Shown here: positions 1 through 7,746 of the stretch, piece after piece | How positions within the stretch are numbered: position 1 is the stretch's first letter | Layout: each line of letters opens with the position of its first letter | Assembly (NCBI GenBank): GCA_002898115.1 | Contig: BDTL01000161.1 | Coordinates: forward strand, 1-21,345 | DNA from: a bacterium BMS3Bbin02 | Lineage (GTDB): Bacteria; Actinomycetota; Acidimicrobiia; Spongiisociales; UBA5794 | Direction: 5' to 3' | Length of the DNA stretch: 21,345 bases | Translations under genes and position numbers: made by a program | The notes under the pieces: generated by a model | Database searches by the model: none | Seen by the model: the letters and a program-made list of their open reading frames with translations, nothing else | Told to the model about the DNA's origin: nothing

Positions 1-1728
1 GCGGGGGCTCTCGTAGCTGTTGGGTACCCCGGGACACCGAGTACTGGGATCCTGGAATCGCTCGCCGACCGTACCGATATCGACGTTCGCTGGTCACCGA
101 ACGAAAAGGTCGCCCTCGATGTCGCTCTCGGCGCCTCCCTCGGTGGCGTCAGGGCGCTCGCGACAATGAAACATGTCGGTCTTAACGTTGCCGCAGACAC
201 GTTCATGACAATGGCATACACGGGGGTCGGGGCAGGTCTCGTCATCGCATGTGCCGACGATCCTGGAATGCACAGCTCGCAGAACGAGCAGGACACTCGA
301 GCATATGCGCGGATGGGCGGAGTGCCGCTCCTGGAACCCAGCGACAGCTCCGAAGCGAAGGAGTTCACTGCCCTGGCGTTCGACATATCAGAACAGTTCG
401 ATACACCGGTCCTGGTTCGCACCACAACCCGGGTGTCGCACAACCGCGGCGTGGTGAAGTTGGGTCCTCGCGCCGACAAACCAGTCACGGGCTTTAAGCG
501 CAATCCAACGAAGTACGTCATGATTCCCGGTCACGCCCGGGCCCGGCGACCTGTCTTCCTGGACCGTCTCAAGCGCCTCAGCGAGTATGCCGAAACAAGT
601 CCGCTCACCGTCGAACTCGACGGGACCAGCGACTTTGGTGTCATCACGTCCGGTATCTCCCACCACTACGTCCGCGAAGTTCTTCCCGACGCTCGAATCC
701 TCAAACTTGGCATGAGCTACCCGCTCCCCATAGAGCGAATCCGGGAATTCGCCGCCACAGTCGACCGGCTCTTCGTGGTCGAAGAACTTGACCCCCATGT
801 GGAAAATGATCTCCACGCCGCTGACATCATGGTCGAGGGCAAGGCGTTCTTCCCTCAGATAGGCGAGCTCAGCCCGGACGCCGTCCGGCGAGGATTCGCC
901 AAGGCAGGGATTCTACCGACGCAGATCTCGATCGAGCCGGCACCGCCGACGGTCGCAAGACCGCCGCTGATGTGTCCCGGCTGTCCGCACACACCACCGT
1001 TCCTGGTCCTCAAACGGATCGGTGCGGTCGTTACCGGGGACATCGGCTGTTACACGCTCGCAGCGCTGCAGCCACTTGCAGCCATGGACACGTGTGTGGC
1101 AATGGGGAGCAGCATCGGAATGGCGATCGGCCTCGCCGCCTCCGGAGGCGCCGACGGTCCGGTCGTAGCGACTATTGGCGATTCGACGTTCATTCACGGC
1201 GGTATCGCCGCCCTCGCTGACGCGGTGTACAGCCAGGCCAACATCACGGTGCTTATTCTCGACAATGGGACCACGGCCATGACAGGTGGCCAGGAGCACC
1301 CCGGAACGGGGCTAACTCTTCAGGGATCCGATACGACCCCGATCGACTTTGTGGCGCTGTGCAAGGCGCTCGGGGTTCGCGACGTCCGGGTTATCGACCC
1401 CTACGATGTCGCCGCAACGTACGCCGCTCTTGAAGGTGCTGCCGCCCACGTTGGTCCGTCGGTCGTGATTACGAATCGCCCATGTGTCGAGGCGCCGATG
1501 AAGATTCGGGACCTGCCGTACGAGGTCATTGCTGACGCGTGTACGGCGTGCCAGGCCTGCATGACCGCAGGCTGCCCATCAATCATCTGGTCCGACGAGA
1601 CCTTCGAGGGCAGACGCAAGGTGTACATCGACACCGACACATGTACCGGTTGCACGCTATGCGCCCAGTTATGCCCCCCGCTCGCAATTGTGCCCGTCAC
1701 CAAGAACAAGGAGTCCGCCAATGCCTGA
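1..1728 (+). CDS. iorA: Indolepyruvate:ferredoxin oxidoreductase alpha subunit, 5' partial
   Basis: Oxidative decarboxylation of 2-oxoacids (typically aryl pyruvates from Trp, Phe, Tyr) to acyl-CoA with ferredoxin reduction, in the cytoplasm together with IorB. The reading frame is open from base 1, and the first visible residues (YPGTPST, then WSPNEKVALDVALGAS) are conserved N-terminal IorA sequence. The ATG at 166 is therefore internal, and about 20-30 residues are missing upstream. Counting from the first visible codon: N-terminal pyrimidine-binding domain from residue 1, CPGC at 325-328, and the thiamine-diphosphate motif GDSTF at 393-397 followed by LDNGTTAMTGGQ. Two C-terminal [4Fe-4S] motifs follow, with Cys 514, 517, 520, 525 and Cys 548, 551, 554, 558. 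About 575 residues are visible, which fits the usual family length of about 600. The stop overlaps the iorB start by 8 bp. The family is certain; the true substrate is not. Confidence 0.95.
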   Translation, partial: AGALVAVGYPGTPSTGILESLADRTDIDVRWSPNEKVALDVALGASLGGVRALATMKHVGLNVAADTFMTMAYTGVGAGLVIACADDPGMHSSQNEQDTRAYARMGGVPLLEPSDSSEAKEFTALAFDISEQFDTPVLVRTTTRVSHNRGVVKLGPRADKPVTGFKRNPTKYVMIPGHARARRPVFLDRLKRLSEYAETSPLTVELDGTSDFGVITSGISHHYVREVLPDARILKLGMSYPLPIERIREFAATVDRLFVVEELDPHVENDLHAADIMVEGKAFFPQIGELSPDAVRRGFAKAGILPTQISIEPAPPTVARPPLMCPGCPHTPPFLVLKRIGAVVTGDIGCYTLAALQPLAAMDTCVAMGSSIGMAIGLAASGGADGPVVATIGDSTFIHGGIAALADAVYSQANITVLILDNGTTAMTGGQEHPGTGLTLQGSDTTPIDFVALCKALGVRDVRVIDPYDVAATYAALEGAAAHVGPSVVITNRPCVEAPMKIRDLPYEVIADACTACQACMTAGCPSIIWSDETFEGRRKVYIDTDTCTGCTLCAQLCPPLAIVPVTKNKESANA

Positions 1729-2599
1729 ACCATCACGCGGTCTGCTGCTGGCGGGAGTTGGGGGCCAGGGTGTGATCCTGGCGAGCATGATCGTTGCCGA
1801 TGCCCTCGTACGAGCCGGGTATGACGTGAAACAAAGCGAAGTCCACGGTATGGCTCAGCGCGGCGGCTCCGTGTTTAGCCACATCCGTTGGGGATCGAAC
1901 GTCGACAGCCCCCTCGTGCCGACCGGAAGCGCCGAGGTCCTGGCAGCATTCGAGTGGGCTGAAGCGATCCGGTGGGTTGAATATGTCCGAGACGGTGGTG
2001 CCGTCGTAGCGGACATTCGTACGATTGTTCCGCCGGGTTCGTGCACTGATACACGATCCTGGGTTACGCGGTATCCCACCATAGATACCGGCCTCTTCAC
2101 GGGTCGCCATCTGAAGACCCGGCTCATAGATGCTTCGGCAACTGCGGCGGACCTCGGCAACGCGAGAGCTGCCAACAGCGTGATCCTCGGCTCGGTGGCC
2201 GCCTTTCTCGACATCGATGATGTCCACTGGGAGGCCGCCATTGCGAGTCTCGTTCCCCAGGGCACCGTCGAAGTCAACCTCGCGGCCTTTCGTGCGGGAC
2301 GTACCGTGTCGGATGCGGCGATTCCCCAAGCGGTCCCGGATCCCGAGGGGTTCTCAGGACCGCATCAGATCGAGATCAGGCACGACTGGTGCAAGGGTTG
2401 CGACATCTGCTCACGATTCTGCCCCGAGTTCTGCCTGGATGTAGATATCGATGGGAAGCTCGTGGTGGTGAACTCGGATGCGTGCACAGGGTGCCGACTG
2501 TGTGAGATCCTCTGCCCCGACTTTGCCATCACGATTCGCCCACCGTTGGAACCCGCAGTAGCTGCAGGTTCGGCCGAGGCACTCAGGAGCGATACATGA
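1721..2599 (+). CDS. iorB: Indolepyruvate oxidoreductase beta subunit fused to a KorD-like 2x[4Fe-4S] ferredoxin domain
   Basis: A 292-residue protein. Residues 1-195 form the POR-gamma/IorB domain (AGVGGQGVILAS near the start, then SEVHGMAQRGGSV), the partner of IorA. Residues 215-275 form a bacterial ferredoxin domain with two clusters (Cys 224, 227, 230, 234 and Cys 255, 258, 261, 265). Its wording, DWCKGCDIC and CTGCRLCEILCPDFAI, is that of the delta (KorD/OorD) subunit of 2-oxoglutarate:ferredoxin oxidoreductase. Plain IorB is about 190-200 residues, so the extra domain is a fusion. I chose the ATG at 1721, which has AAGGAG at 1708-1713 seven bases upstream; an in-frame start 33 bases earlier lacks one. 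Its stop overlaps korA (ATGA). The korABC genes downstream lack their own delta subunit, so this domain may serve that complex, IOR, or both (inference). Confidence 0.93.
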   Translation: MPEPSRGLLLAGVGGQGVILASMIVADALVRAGYDVKQSEVHGMAQRGGSVFSHIRWGSNVDSPLVPTGSAEVLAAFEWAEAIRWVEYVRDGGAVVADIRTIVPPGSCTDTRSWVTRYPTIDTGLFTGRHLKTRLIDASATAADLGNARAANSVILGSVAAFLDIDDVHWEAAIASLVPQGTVEVNLAAFRAGRTVSDAAIPQAVPDPEGFSGPHQIEIRHDWCKGCDICSRFCPEFCLDVDIDGKLVVVNSDACTGCRLCEILCPDFAITIRPPLEPAVAAGSAEALRSDT

Positions 2600-3732
2600 G
2601 CGCAGCACAACTACTCCAGGGAAACGAAGCGTGCGTCAAAGGTGCGCTGGCGGCGGGCTGCAGTTTCTACGGTGGATACCCGATCACCCCTTCGTCCGAG
2701 ATTGCCGAACAGATGGTTCGGTTACTCCCGAAACACGGTGGCGTTTTCATCCAGATGGAAGACGAAATCGCGTCGCTTGCGTCAGTCATCGGAGCGTCGC
2801 TCGCAGGATCCAAGGCAATGACAGCCACGAGCGGACCCGGATTCTCGCTCATGCAGGAACATATCGGCTACGCCACGATGACCGAAGTCCCATGCGTAAT
2901 CGTCAACGTCATGCGCGGCGGACCGAGCACAGGGTTGCCGACGTCGCCCTCCCAGGGTGACGTCATGCAGGCCCGTTGGGGTACTCACGGCGACCACCCC
3001 GCAATTGTGCTGGCACCCGCGTCGGTGGGAGAAGTTTTTGACCTGACGGTCAAGGCTTTCAACCTCGCAGAACGGTTCCGGACACCAGTGATACTCCTGT
3101 ACGACGAGGTTATCGGCCACACCCGCGAAAGCGTGGTCTTGCCGGAATCGGTCGATGTGATTGACCGGACCCAACCAACCGTCGAACCCGCTGACTTCTG
3201 GCCAAAAGATGCGGCCCCCGCGGGTGTGCCGCCGATGCCCGCCTTTGGAGACGGCTACCGCTTCCATGTCACGGGGTTGATCCACGATCACCGCGGCTTC
3301 CCAACGACGGACGGCGACATCGCGGAGGCCCTCATTACCCGCCTCCACGACAAGATCGAAGAGAACCTCGATGAGGTCACCGACGTGGAAACGTTCATGA
3401 TGGACGACGCAGAACTTGCCATTTTCGCGTACGGCATCGTTGGCCGATCGGCACACGAAGCAGTACTACGGGCACGGGAGGCCGGCATCAAGGCCGGTTT
3501 GGTCAGGCCGCTCACTATCTGGCCGTTCCCGGCAGCCGAGGTCGCCGCGGCGGCACGCCAGGTCGATACGATGATTGTTGCGGAGATGAACCTCGGTCAG
3601 CTCATCGGGGAGGTCGAACGGGTGGCAGCCGGAGAGACGAAGATAGTGAGCTACCTCCGCGTCGATGGCGAGCCGATTACGCCGACCGTGCTTCTTGATC
3701 TCTGTGTATCAGGTGGAGGAGGATCCTCATGA
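2596..3732 (+). CDS. korA: 2-oxoacid:ferredoxin oxidoreductase alpha subunit (2-oxoglutarate type)
   Basis: Alpha chain of a thiamine-diphosphate 2-oxoacid:ferredoxin oxidoreductase, usually 2-oxoglutarate to succinyl-CoA, and potentially reversible as a carboxylase. The 378 residues match the compact alpha subunit of four-subunit enzymes. The longer alpha chain typical of aerobic actinobacteria, which carries a fused gamma domain, is not present. Visible motifs are GGYPITPSSEIAEQM at residues 26-40, MEDEIASL at 54-61, TATSGPGFSLM at 76-86 and RGGPSTGLPT at 107-116, all standard for KorA. The C-terminal third (about 255-378) is the transketolase C-terminal-like domain. The ATG at 2596 has AGGAG at 2585-2589 and overlaps the iorB stop by 4 bp; the 3' end overlaps korB by 4 bp. 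The actual 2-oxoacid used (2-oxoglutarate, branched or other) cannot be settled from the sequence. Confidence 0.93.
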   Translation: MSAAQLLQGNEACVKGALAAGCSFYGGYPITPSSEIAEQMVRLLPKHGGVFIQMEDEIASLASVIGASLAGSKAMTATSGPGFSLMQEHIGYATMTEVPCVIVNVMRGGPSTGLPTSPSQGDVMQARWGTHGDHPAIVLAPASVGEVFDLTVKAFNLAERFRTPVILLYDEVIGHTRESVVLPESVDVIDRTQPTVEPADFWPKDAAPAGVPPMPAFGDGYRFHVTGLIHDHRGFPTTDGDIAEALITRLHDKIEENLDEVTDVETFMMDDAELAIFAYGIVGRSAHEAVLRAREAGIKAGLVRPLTIWPFPAAEVAAAARQVDTMIVAEMNLGQLIGEVERVAAGETKIVSYLRVDGEPITPTVLLDLCVSGGGGSS

Positions 3733-4541
3733 GTGATGTAAAGACCTACCTTCGCGAGTGGGCAATGCCGCATGTGCTATGCCCCGGATGTGCGCACGGC
3801 ATCGTTCTCAGATCTTTTCTGGAATCGGTGGACCAATTGCAGCTCGACCGGGACAAAGTGGCGATGGTCGCCGGAATCGGGTGCAGCAGCCGCCTGATCG
3901 GCTATGTGGATTTCTGCACCCTCCATGGAACCCATGGAAGGGCACCGGCCTTCGCCACGGGTCTCAAACTCGCACGCCCGGAGTTGAACGTCGTGGTAGT
4001 GACCGGCGACGGAGACGCTCTCGCCATCGGTGGCAACCACCTCATCCATGCCGCGCGGAGAAACATCGATATGACCGTTCTCATGCTCAACAACGCGATC
4101 TACGGGATGACGGGCGGCCAGGCCGCTCCGACAACACCTGAAGGTGCAGTGGCATCCACAACACCTCGTGGCAACACAGAGCCGAACTTTGATGCATGCA
4201 AGCTTCTCATCGGCGCCGGTGCATCGCATGTTGCTCGGGTGCTTGCCGTAAACCCCCTTGAGATGACAAAGATCATGGCGGACGCGATGACCCATCCGGG
4301 ATTCTCGTTCATCGAGGTCATCAGCGACTGCCCCGAGTACTTTGGCCGCTACAACAAGGTTGGTGGCGGGGCTGAAATGCTGTCATGGATGGCAGTTCGT
4401 GACGAAGGAATAACAATCCCACTGGCAAGCAAAAAGTTCGTCAAGACTCTTCCGCCCTCGACGCCGCTGCCAGGTATGCAAACAGGTGTCCTCCATCGAG
4501 AGATTCGCCCGGTGTACTCGGGTGTCAGAGGAGGTCAGTGA
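3729..4541 (+). CDS. korB: 2-oxoacid:ferredoxin oxidoreductase beta subunit (thiamine-diphosphate binding)
   Basis: Catalytic beta chain that binds thiamine diphosphate and one [4Fe-4S] cluster, partner of KorA and KorC. Visible are CPGC at residues 18-21 and GIGCSSR with Cys52. The TPP/Mg motif GDGD is at 93-96, and 25 residues on comes LNNAIYGMTGGQ (120-131). Cys201 lies in SDCPEYFGR. Cys 18, 21, 52 and 201 match the four cluster ligands known in this family. The 270-residue length is normal (about 270-300), with a modest C-terminal extension. The ATG at 3729 follows AGGAGG at 3717-3722 and overlaps the korA stop by 4 bp. The tight coupling implies equimolar synthesis with KorA. Confidence 0.94.
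   Translation: MSDVKTYLREWAMPHVLCPGCAHGIVLRSFLESVDQLQLDRDKVAMVAGIGCSSRLIGYVDFCTLHGTHGRAPAFATGLKLARPELNVVVVTGDGDALAIGGNHLIHAARRNIDMTVLMLNNAIYGMTGGQAAPTTPEGAVASTTPRGNTEPNFDACKLLIGAGASHVARVLAVNPLEMTKIMADAMTHPGFSFIEVISDCPEYFGRYNKVGGGAEMLSWMAVRDEGITIPLASKKFVKTLPPSTPLPGMQTGVLHREIRPVYSGVRGGQ
4529..4534 (+). promoter_or_regulatory. Shine-Dalgarno site of korC
   Basis: AGGAGG lies 9 bases before the GTG at 4544 and only 3 bases before the GTG at 4538. This spacing favours the 4544 start for korC, although the 4538 GTG would give a 4-bp GTGA overlap with korB. Confidence 0.6.
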
Positions 4542-4543
4542 TC

Positions 4544-5080
4544 GTGAGTCGTAACGAGATCCGAATCGCGGGCGCAGGTGGTCAGGGGGTTGTCACAGCC
4601 GGTCGCATCCTTGCGGAGGCGGCAATCCTGTCCGGCAGCCACGCAACACACAGCCAGGTCTACGGACCGCAATCTCGAGGTGGCGCAAGTCGGTCCGACA
4701 TCGTGATCGCAACAGAACCGATCGCGTTCCCTCTTGCCGACAGCATTGACTTGTTGTTCATCCTGAGCTCGGATGCCTTCGCCAAATACGAACCCGAGTT
4801 AGGCCCGAACGGACATCTTCTCGTCGACACCCGATGTGCCCCGGAGTCTCTCAACGGCAGTGCGACCCAATACCCCGTCGTCGACACTGCGAGAGCCGTG
4901 TCCGGGGGGCAACTCGTGACAGGAGTCGTAGCGCTCGGCGTGCTGCAGGCGCACACACAATGTGTTGAGGCAGAGGCCCTCCGCCAGGCGGTTGCCGCAC
5001 GCGTCCCGGTCCAGCACACCAAGATGAACCTTGAGGCTCTCAGTGCAGGAATGGGGTTGGTCGGCGGCGAATCCTCATGA
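4544..5080 (+). CDS. korC: 2-oxoacid:ferredoxin oxidoreductase gamma subunit
   Basis: A 178-residue POR-gamma domain protein, the small subunit of the KorABC complex. It starts MSRNEIRIAGAGGQGVVTAGRILAEA and continues with THSQVYGPQSRGGASRSD, both characteristic of KorC/PorG chains. It lacks cysteine motifs and so adds no Fe-S cluster. The start was set by Shine-Dalgarno spacing; the GTG two codons upstream (4538) is the alternative. The stop overlaps the TetR gene by 4 bp. It is homologous to the N-terminal domain of the IorB fusion, so the operon carries two gamma-type subunits, one with and one without a ferredoxin tail. Confidence 0.92.
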   Translation: MSRNEIRIAGAGGQGVVTAGRILAEAAILSGSHATHSQVYGPQSRGGASRSDIVIATEPIAFPLADSIDLLFILSSDAFAKYEPELGPNGHLLVDTRCAPESLNGSATQYPVVDTARAVSGGQLVTGVVALGVLQAHTQCVEAEALRQAVAARVPVQHTKMNLEALSAGMGLVGGESS

Positions 5081-5691
5081 CGGTGGCAGCGTCGACCCGG
5101 GCACGCATCCGTACTGAGGCAGCATCCCTCTTCAGCACGCAGGGTTTCAATGGAACCAGCATGGCCGAACTGGCCGCTGCGGTCGGGATTACCAAATCAA
5201 GCCTGTATCACCACTTCCCCTCAAAACAGGCACTACTCTCTGAAATCATCGAGCAGACAGTGAGTCGCGTCACCCCGCGCGTCCAGGAGGTCGCCGACAT
5301 GGACCTCCCCGCGAGCGACCGTCTCGCACGTGCGGTCACCCTCCACACGATCGAAGCAATCCGCGACCGGGAAGCCATTGCATGTTTCATCGAAGAGGGG
5401 CGCTACCTTTCACCCGATTTCATGGCGGTCCACGTGGCGAACCGGGATCAATATGAGCAGGTGTTCCAGGAGATTTTCAGCCACGGCATCGAGTCGGGCG
5501 AGTTCATCCGGCAGGACGTGGGCATTGCCGTGAAGGCGATCCTGGGAATGTGCAACTCTGTGGTCCGTTGGTACCGCCCGGATGGGCACCAGACGCCCGA
5601 GAAGATTGCAGCCCAATTTGCCCACCTTGCCGTGCATGGCGCAACCGCATCTCGTGAGATGATCTTCTCCGATCGAGGATACGTACGATGA
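5077..5691 (+). CDS. TetR/AcrR-family transcriptional regulator
   Basis: A 204-residue TetR-family repressor. The N-terminal DNA-binding domain covers residues 6-55, with the helix-turn-helix about 27-48 (TSMAELAAAVGITKSSLYHHF, a near-consensus match). Residues 60-200 are the helical ligand-binding domain, whose overall style resembles TetR proteins that govern acyl-CoA catabolism such as KstR2 (resemblance only). It sits in mid-operon, overlapping korC upstream and the CoA-transferase downstream by 4 bp each. It is therefore made together with the enzymes and probably feeds back on the operon promoter, which lies outside the window. The ligand is plausibly an acyl-CoA or 2-oxoacid of this pathway (inference). 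No inverted repeat is available locally because there is no intergenic space. Confidence 0.9.
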   Translation: MTVAASTRARIRTEAASLFSTQGFNGTSMAELAAAVGITKSSLYHHFPSKQALLSEIIEQTVSRVTPRVQEVADMDLPASDRLARAVTLHTIEAIRDREAIACFIEEGRYLSPDFMAVHVANRDQYEQVFQEIFSHGIESGEFIRQDVGIAVKAILGMCNSVVRWYRPDGHQTPEKIAAQFAHLAVHGATASREMIFSDRGYVR

Positions 5692-6899
5692 GCGGCGCCC
5701 TCGAAGGCATAACAGTGCTCGACCTGTCCCAGGGCGCCGCGGGGCCCACATGTGCGATGTACCTGGGCGACATGGACGCCAACATTCTCAAAGTCGAGCC
5801 CCCCGGCGGCGAATGGGGTCGCAGGTTAGGTCCGCCGTTTGTCGAAGGCGTCGCGGCTGCTTTCCTCGGGATGAACCGCAACAAGCGCAGCATCGTTATC
5901 GATCTCAAGGAGCGGGGAGGAGCCGAAGTCGTCTTGCGCCTCGCAGAACGCTCCGACGTCGCCCTGGAGAGCTTTCGCCCCGGTGTCGCGGACCGCCTTG
6001 GCATCGGATACAAGGCCATGAGCGCCCGCAACCCCCGGCTCATCTATGCAGCAATCTCCGCGTTCGGGCAAACCGGACCGTGGCGCGACCGCCCCGGTGT
6101 TGACGGTGTTGCCCAGGCCATGGGGGGCATCATGAGTGTCACCGGCACCGCAGATGGACCGCCGGTAAAGGTCGGCGTTCCCGCAGCGGATATGGCAGGT
6201 GGGGTCTACGCATCCCAGGCCATCCTTGCTGCGCTTTTTGCACGAGAACGTACCGGCCGTGGCCAGCGCGTCGATGTGTCGCTCCTCGACGCTCTTCTGG
6301 CATTCCAGGTCGTACCACTTTCCATGTTTCTTGCCAGCGGGGTTTCCCCTCAACGCCTCGGAAGCGCCGCCCCATACGCTGCCCCGAATGAGGCGTTTGC
6401 TACCCGGGACGGCCACGTGATGGTGGCTGCGTATACCGCCAAGCGATGGCCTGCCCTGTGTGCCGCTCTGGAACGCCCCGAACTCGCTATCGACCCCCGT
6501 TTCGATACGAATGACAAACGAGTCCGGGGGCGCAGCGAGCTCCGTGACGTCCTGGAACCGCTGTTCCGCACCAGAACGACCGCCGCATGGATCAGTCGCC
6601 TCGACGATGTGGATGTCCTGTGCGGACCAATCCTGTCCTACCCGGAGCTTGTTGCCGAGGAACACGTCGCAATGGGAGATTCGCTGGTGACCGTGCAACA
6701 CCCCGGCTTTGGGGAGATACGAGGTCCGGTGCTTCCGGGTCGCCTCTCCGACACGGCAGGTGACTTCACCGGACCTCCGCCGCCCGTCCCGGGGGAACAC
6801 TCAGGCGCGATCCTGGCCGAGAACGGGTTTGATGAAGATGAAATCGAACGGTTGATACTCGACGGCGTCGTTGCCACAGCGGCCGTACGCCGGCAGTGA
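5688..6899 (+). CDS. CaiB/BaiF family (class III) CoA-transferase
   Basis: A 403-residue class III CoA-transferase that moves CoA between two carboxylic acids through an enzyme-bound aspartyl intermediate. The N-terminal part has GITVLDLSQGAAGPTCAMYLGDMDANILKVEPPGGE-type sequence (residues 7-42), then NRNKRSIVIDLK (64-73) and FRPGVADRLGIGY (96-108). The expected catalytic aspartate is Asp168 in VPAADMAGG, equivalent to Asp169 of formyl-CoA transferase. The length is typical (about 400). It overlaps the TetR gene by 4 bp and is followed after 12 bases by an enoyl-CoA hydratase. Known members act on formate/oxalate, carnitine, arylsuccinates, mesaconyl-CoA and bile acids; the substrates here are not evident. 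Confidence 0.93.
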   Translation: MSGALEGITVLDLSQGAAGPTCAMYLGDMDANILKVEPPGGEWGRRLGPPFVEGVAAAFLGMNRNKRSIVIDLKERGGAEVVLRLAERSDVALESFRPGVADRLGIGYKAMSARNPRLIYAAISAFGQTGPWRDRPGVDGVAQAMGGIMSVTGTADGPPVKVGVPAADMAGGVYASQAILAALFARERTGRGQRVDVSLLDALLAFQVVPLSMFLASGVSPQRLGSAAPYAAPNEAFATRDGHVMVAAYTAKRWPALCAALERPELAIDPRFDTNDKRVRGRSELRDVLEPLFRTRTTAAWISRLDDVDVLCGPILSYPELVAEEHVAMGDSLVTVQHPGFGEIRGPVLPGRLSDTAGDFTGPPPPVPGEHSGAILAENGFDEDEIERLILDGVVATAAVRRQ

Positions 6900-6911
6900 A
6901 AAGGAGACAAC

Positions 6912-7724
6912 ATGACCGACACCGCCGATACCAACCCGGAGGAGCAGCCCGTCTTGTACGAACGGGTCGATGCTGTTGGAGTCCTGACGCTCAACCGTCC
7001 GAAGGCTCTCAACTCGATGACGGTACCGATGTTGGAGAAGATCGGCGAGATTCTCGACGACATCGAATCTGACACCGGAACCAGGGTTCTCGTGGTAACC
7101 GGTTCCGGAGAAAAGGCATTCTGTGTCGGCGCCGACCTCAAAAGTCGCGGCAAGGAGTTCGAACCCGGCCTCATCCACGACCCTCTCGGTCTGCTCGTTC
7201 GTAGTGTCTTCGGACGGCTGGAAAACCTCCACATCCCTGTCATCATCGCCATCCGGGGTTACGCCCTCGGTGGAGGCCTCGAGTTTGCCCTGGCCGGGGA
7301 TATTCGGGTCGCCGCACAGGGCGCCAGACTGGGCTTCCCTGAGGCAAAGGTGGGAAGTCTGCCCGGAGCGGGCGGGACCCAGCGATCCACCCGCCTCATC
7401 GGTCCCGGTTTCACGAAAGAACTCATGTTCACCGCCGATCACATCAGCGCCGACAGGGCATTGGCCATGGGACTCGTCAACAGAGTTGTGCCCGACGACG
7501 ATCTGATGCAAGAAACAATGGCGTTGGCGGAGCGCATTGCCGGGCGCGCCCCCCTGTCTCATGACCGCGTCAAGGCGCTGGTTAATCGCGCCACCGAAAC
7601 CGATCTCGAAACCGGACTTGAGCTCGAATCAACCAGCCATGCGGTGCTGCGCGCAAGCGAGGACCGCACTGAGGGCATACAGGCCTTCGTCGAAAAACGA
7701 CCGCCCGAATTCCAGGGCCGATGA
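6912..7724 (+). CDS. Enoyl-CoA hydratase/isomerase (crotonase) family protein
   Basis: A 270-residue crotonase-fold enzyme. Both catalytic glutamates of true hydratases are present: Glu124 in ALGGGLEFALAGD and Glu144 in GFPEAKVGSLPGAGGTQR (rat enzyme Glu144 and Glu164). The oxyanion-hole segments FCVGADLK (70-77) and GGG (120-122) are also intact. It should hydrate a 2-enoyl-CoA to a 3-hydroxyacyl-CoA in the cytoplasm. The ATG at 6912 has AAGGAG at 6901-6906. It is followed after 22 bases by an SDR dehydrogenase that could oxidise the hydroxyacyl product. The first 15 residues (acidic, low complexity) are an extension before the conserved fold. Chain-length or branched specificity cannot be deduced. 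Confidence 0.92.
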   Translation: MTDTADTNPEEQPVLYERVDAVGVLTLNRPKALNSMTVPMLEKIGEILDDIESDTGTRVLVVTGSGEKAFCVGADLKSRGKEFEPGLIHDPLGLLVRSVFGRLENLHIPVIIAIRGYALGGGLEFALAGDIRVAAQGARLGFPEAKVGSLPGAGGTQRSTRLIGPGFTKELMFTADHISADRALAMGLVNRVVPDDDLMQETMALAERIAGRAPLSHDRVKALVNRATETDLETGLELESTSHAVLRASEDRTEGIQAFVEKRPPEFQGR

Positions 7725-7733
7725 AAAACACAC

Positions 7734-7738
7734 GGAGG
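7734..7738 (+). promoter_or_regulatory. Shine-Dalgarno site fixing the SDR start
   Basis: GGAGG sits 8 bases before the GTG at 7747. This rejects a much longer upstream-open frame that would run through the end of the enoyl-CoA hydratase gene. Confidence 0.65.
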
Positions 7739-7746
7739 TACCAAAC

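Noticed and set aside
166..1728. Taking the ATG at 166 as the iorA start
   Set aside because: The frame is open to base 1 and the upstream residues are conserved IorA sequence, so the gene is cut by the window edge.
5826..6800. 324-codon open frame on the minus strand opposite the CoA-transferase
   Set aside because: Antisense shadow typical of GC-rich genes; no domain, and the sense strand has a clear CaiB/BaiF protein.
7537..7746. Long N-terminal extension of the SDR gene through the end of the hydratase gene
   Set aside because: The SDR fold begins right after GTG 7747, which has its own GGAGG; the upstream frame is the hydratase gene read out of frame.
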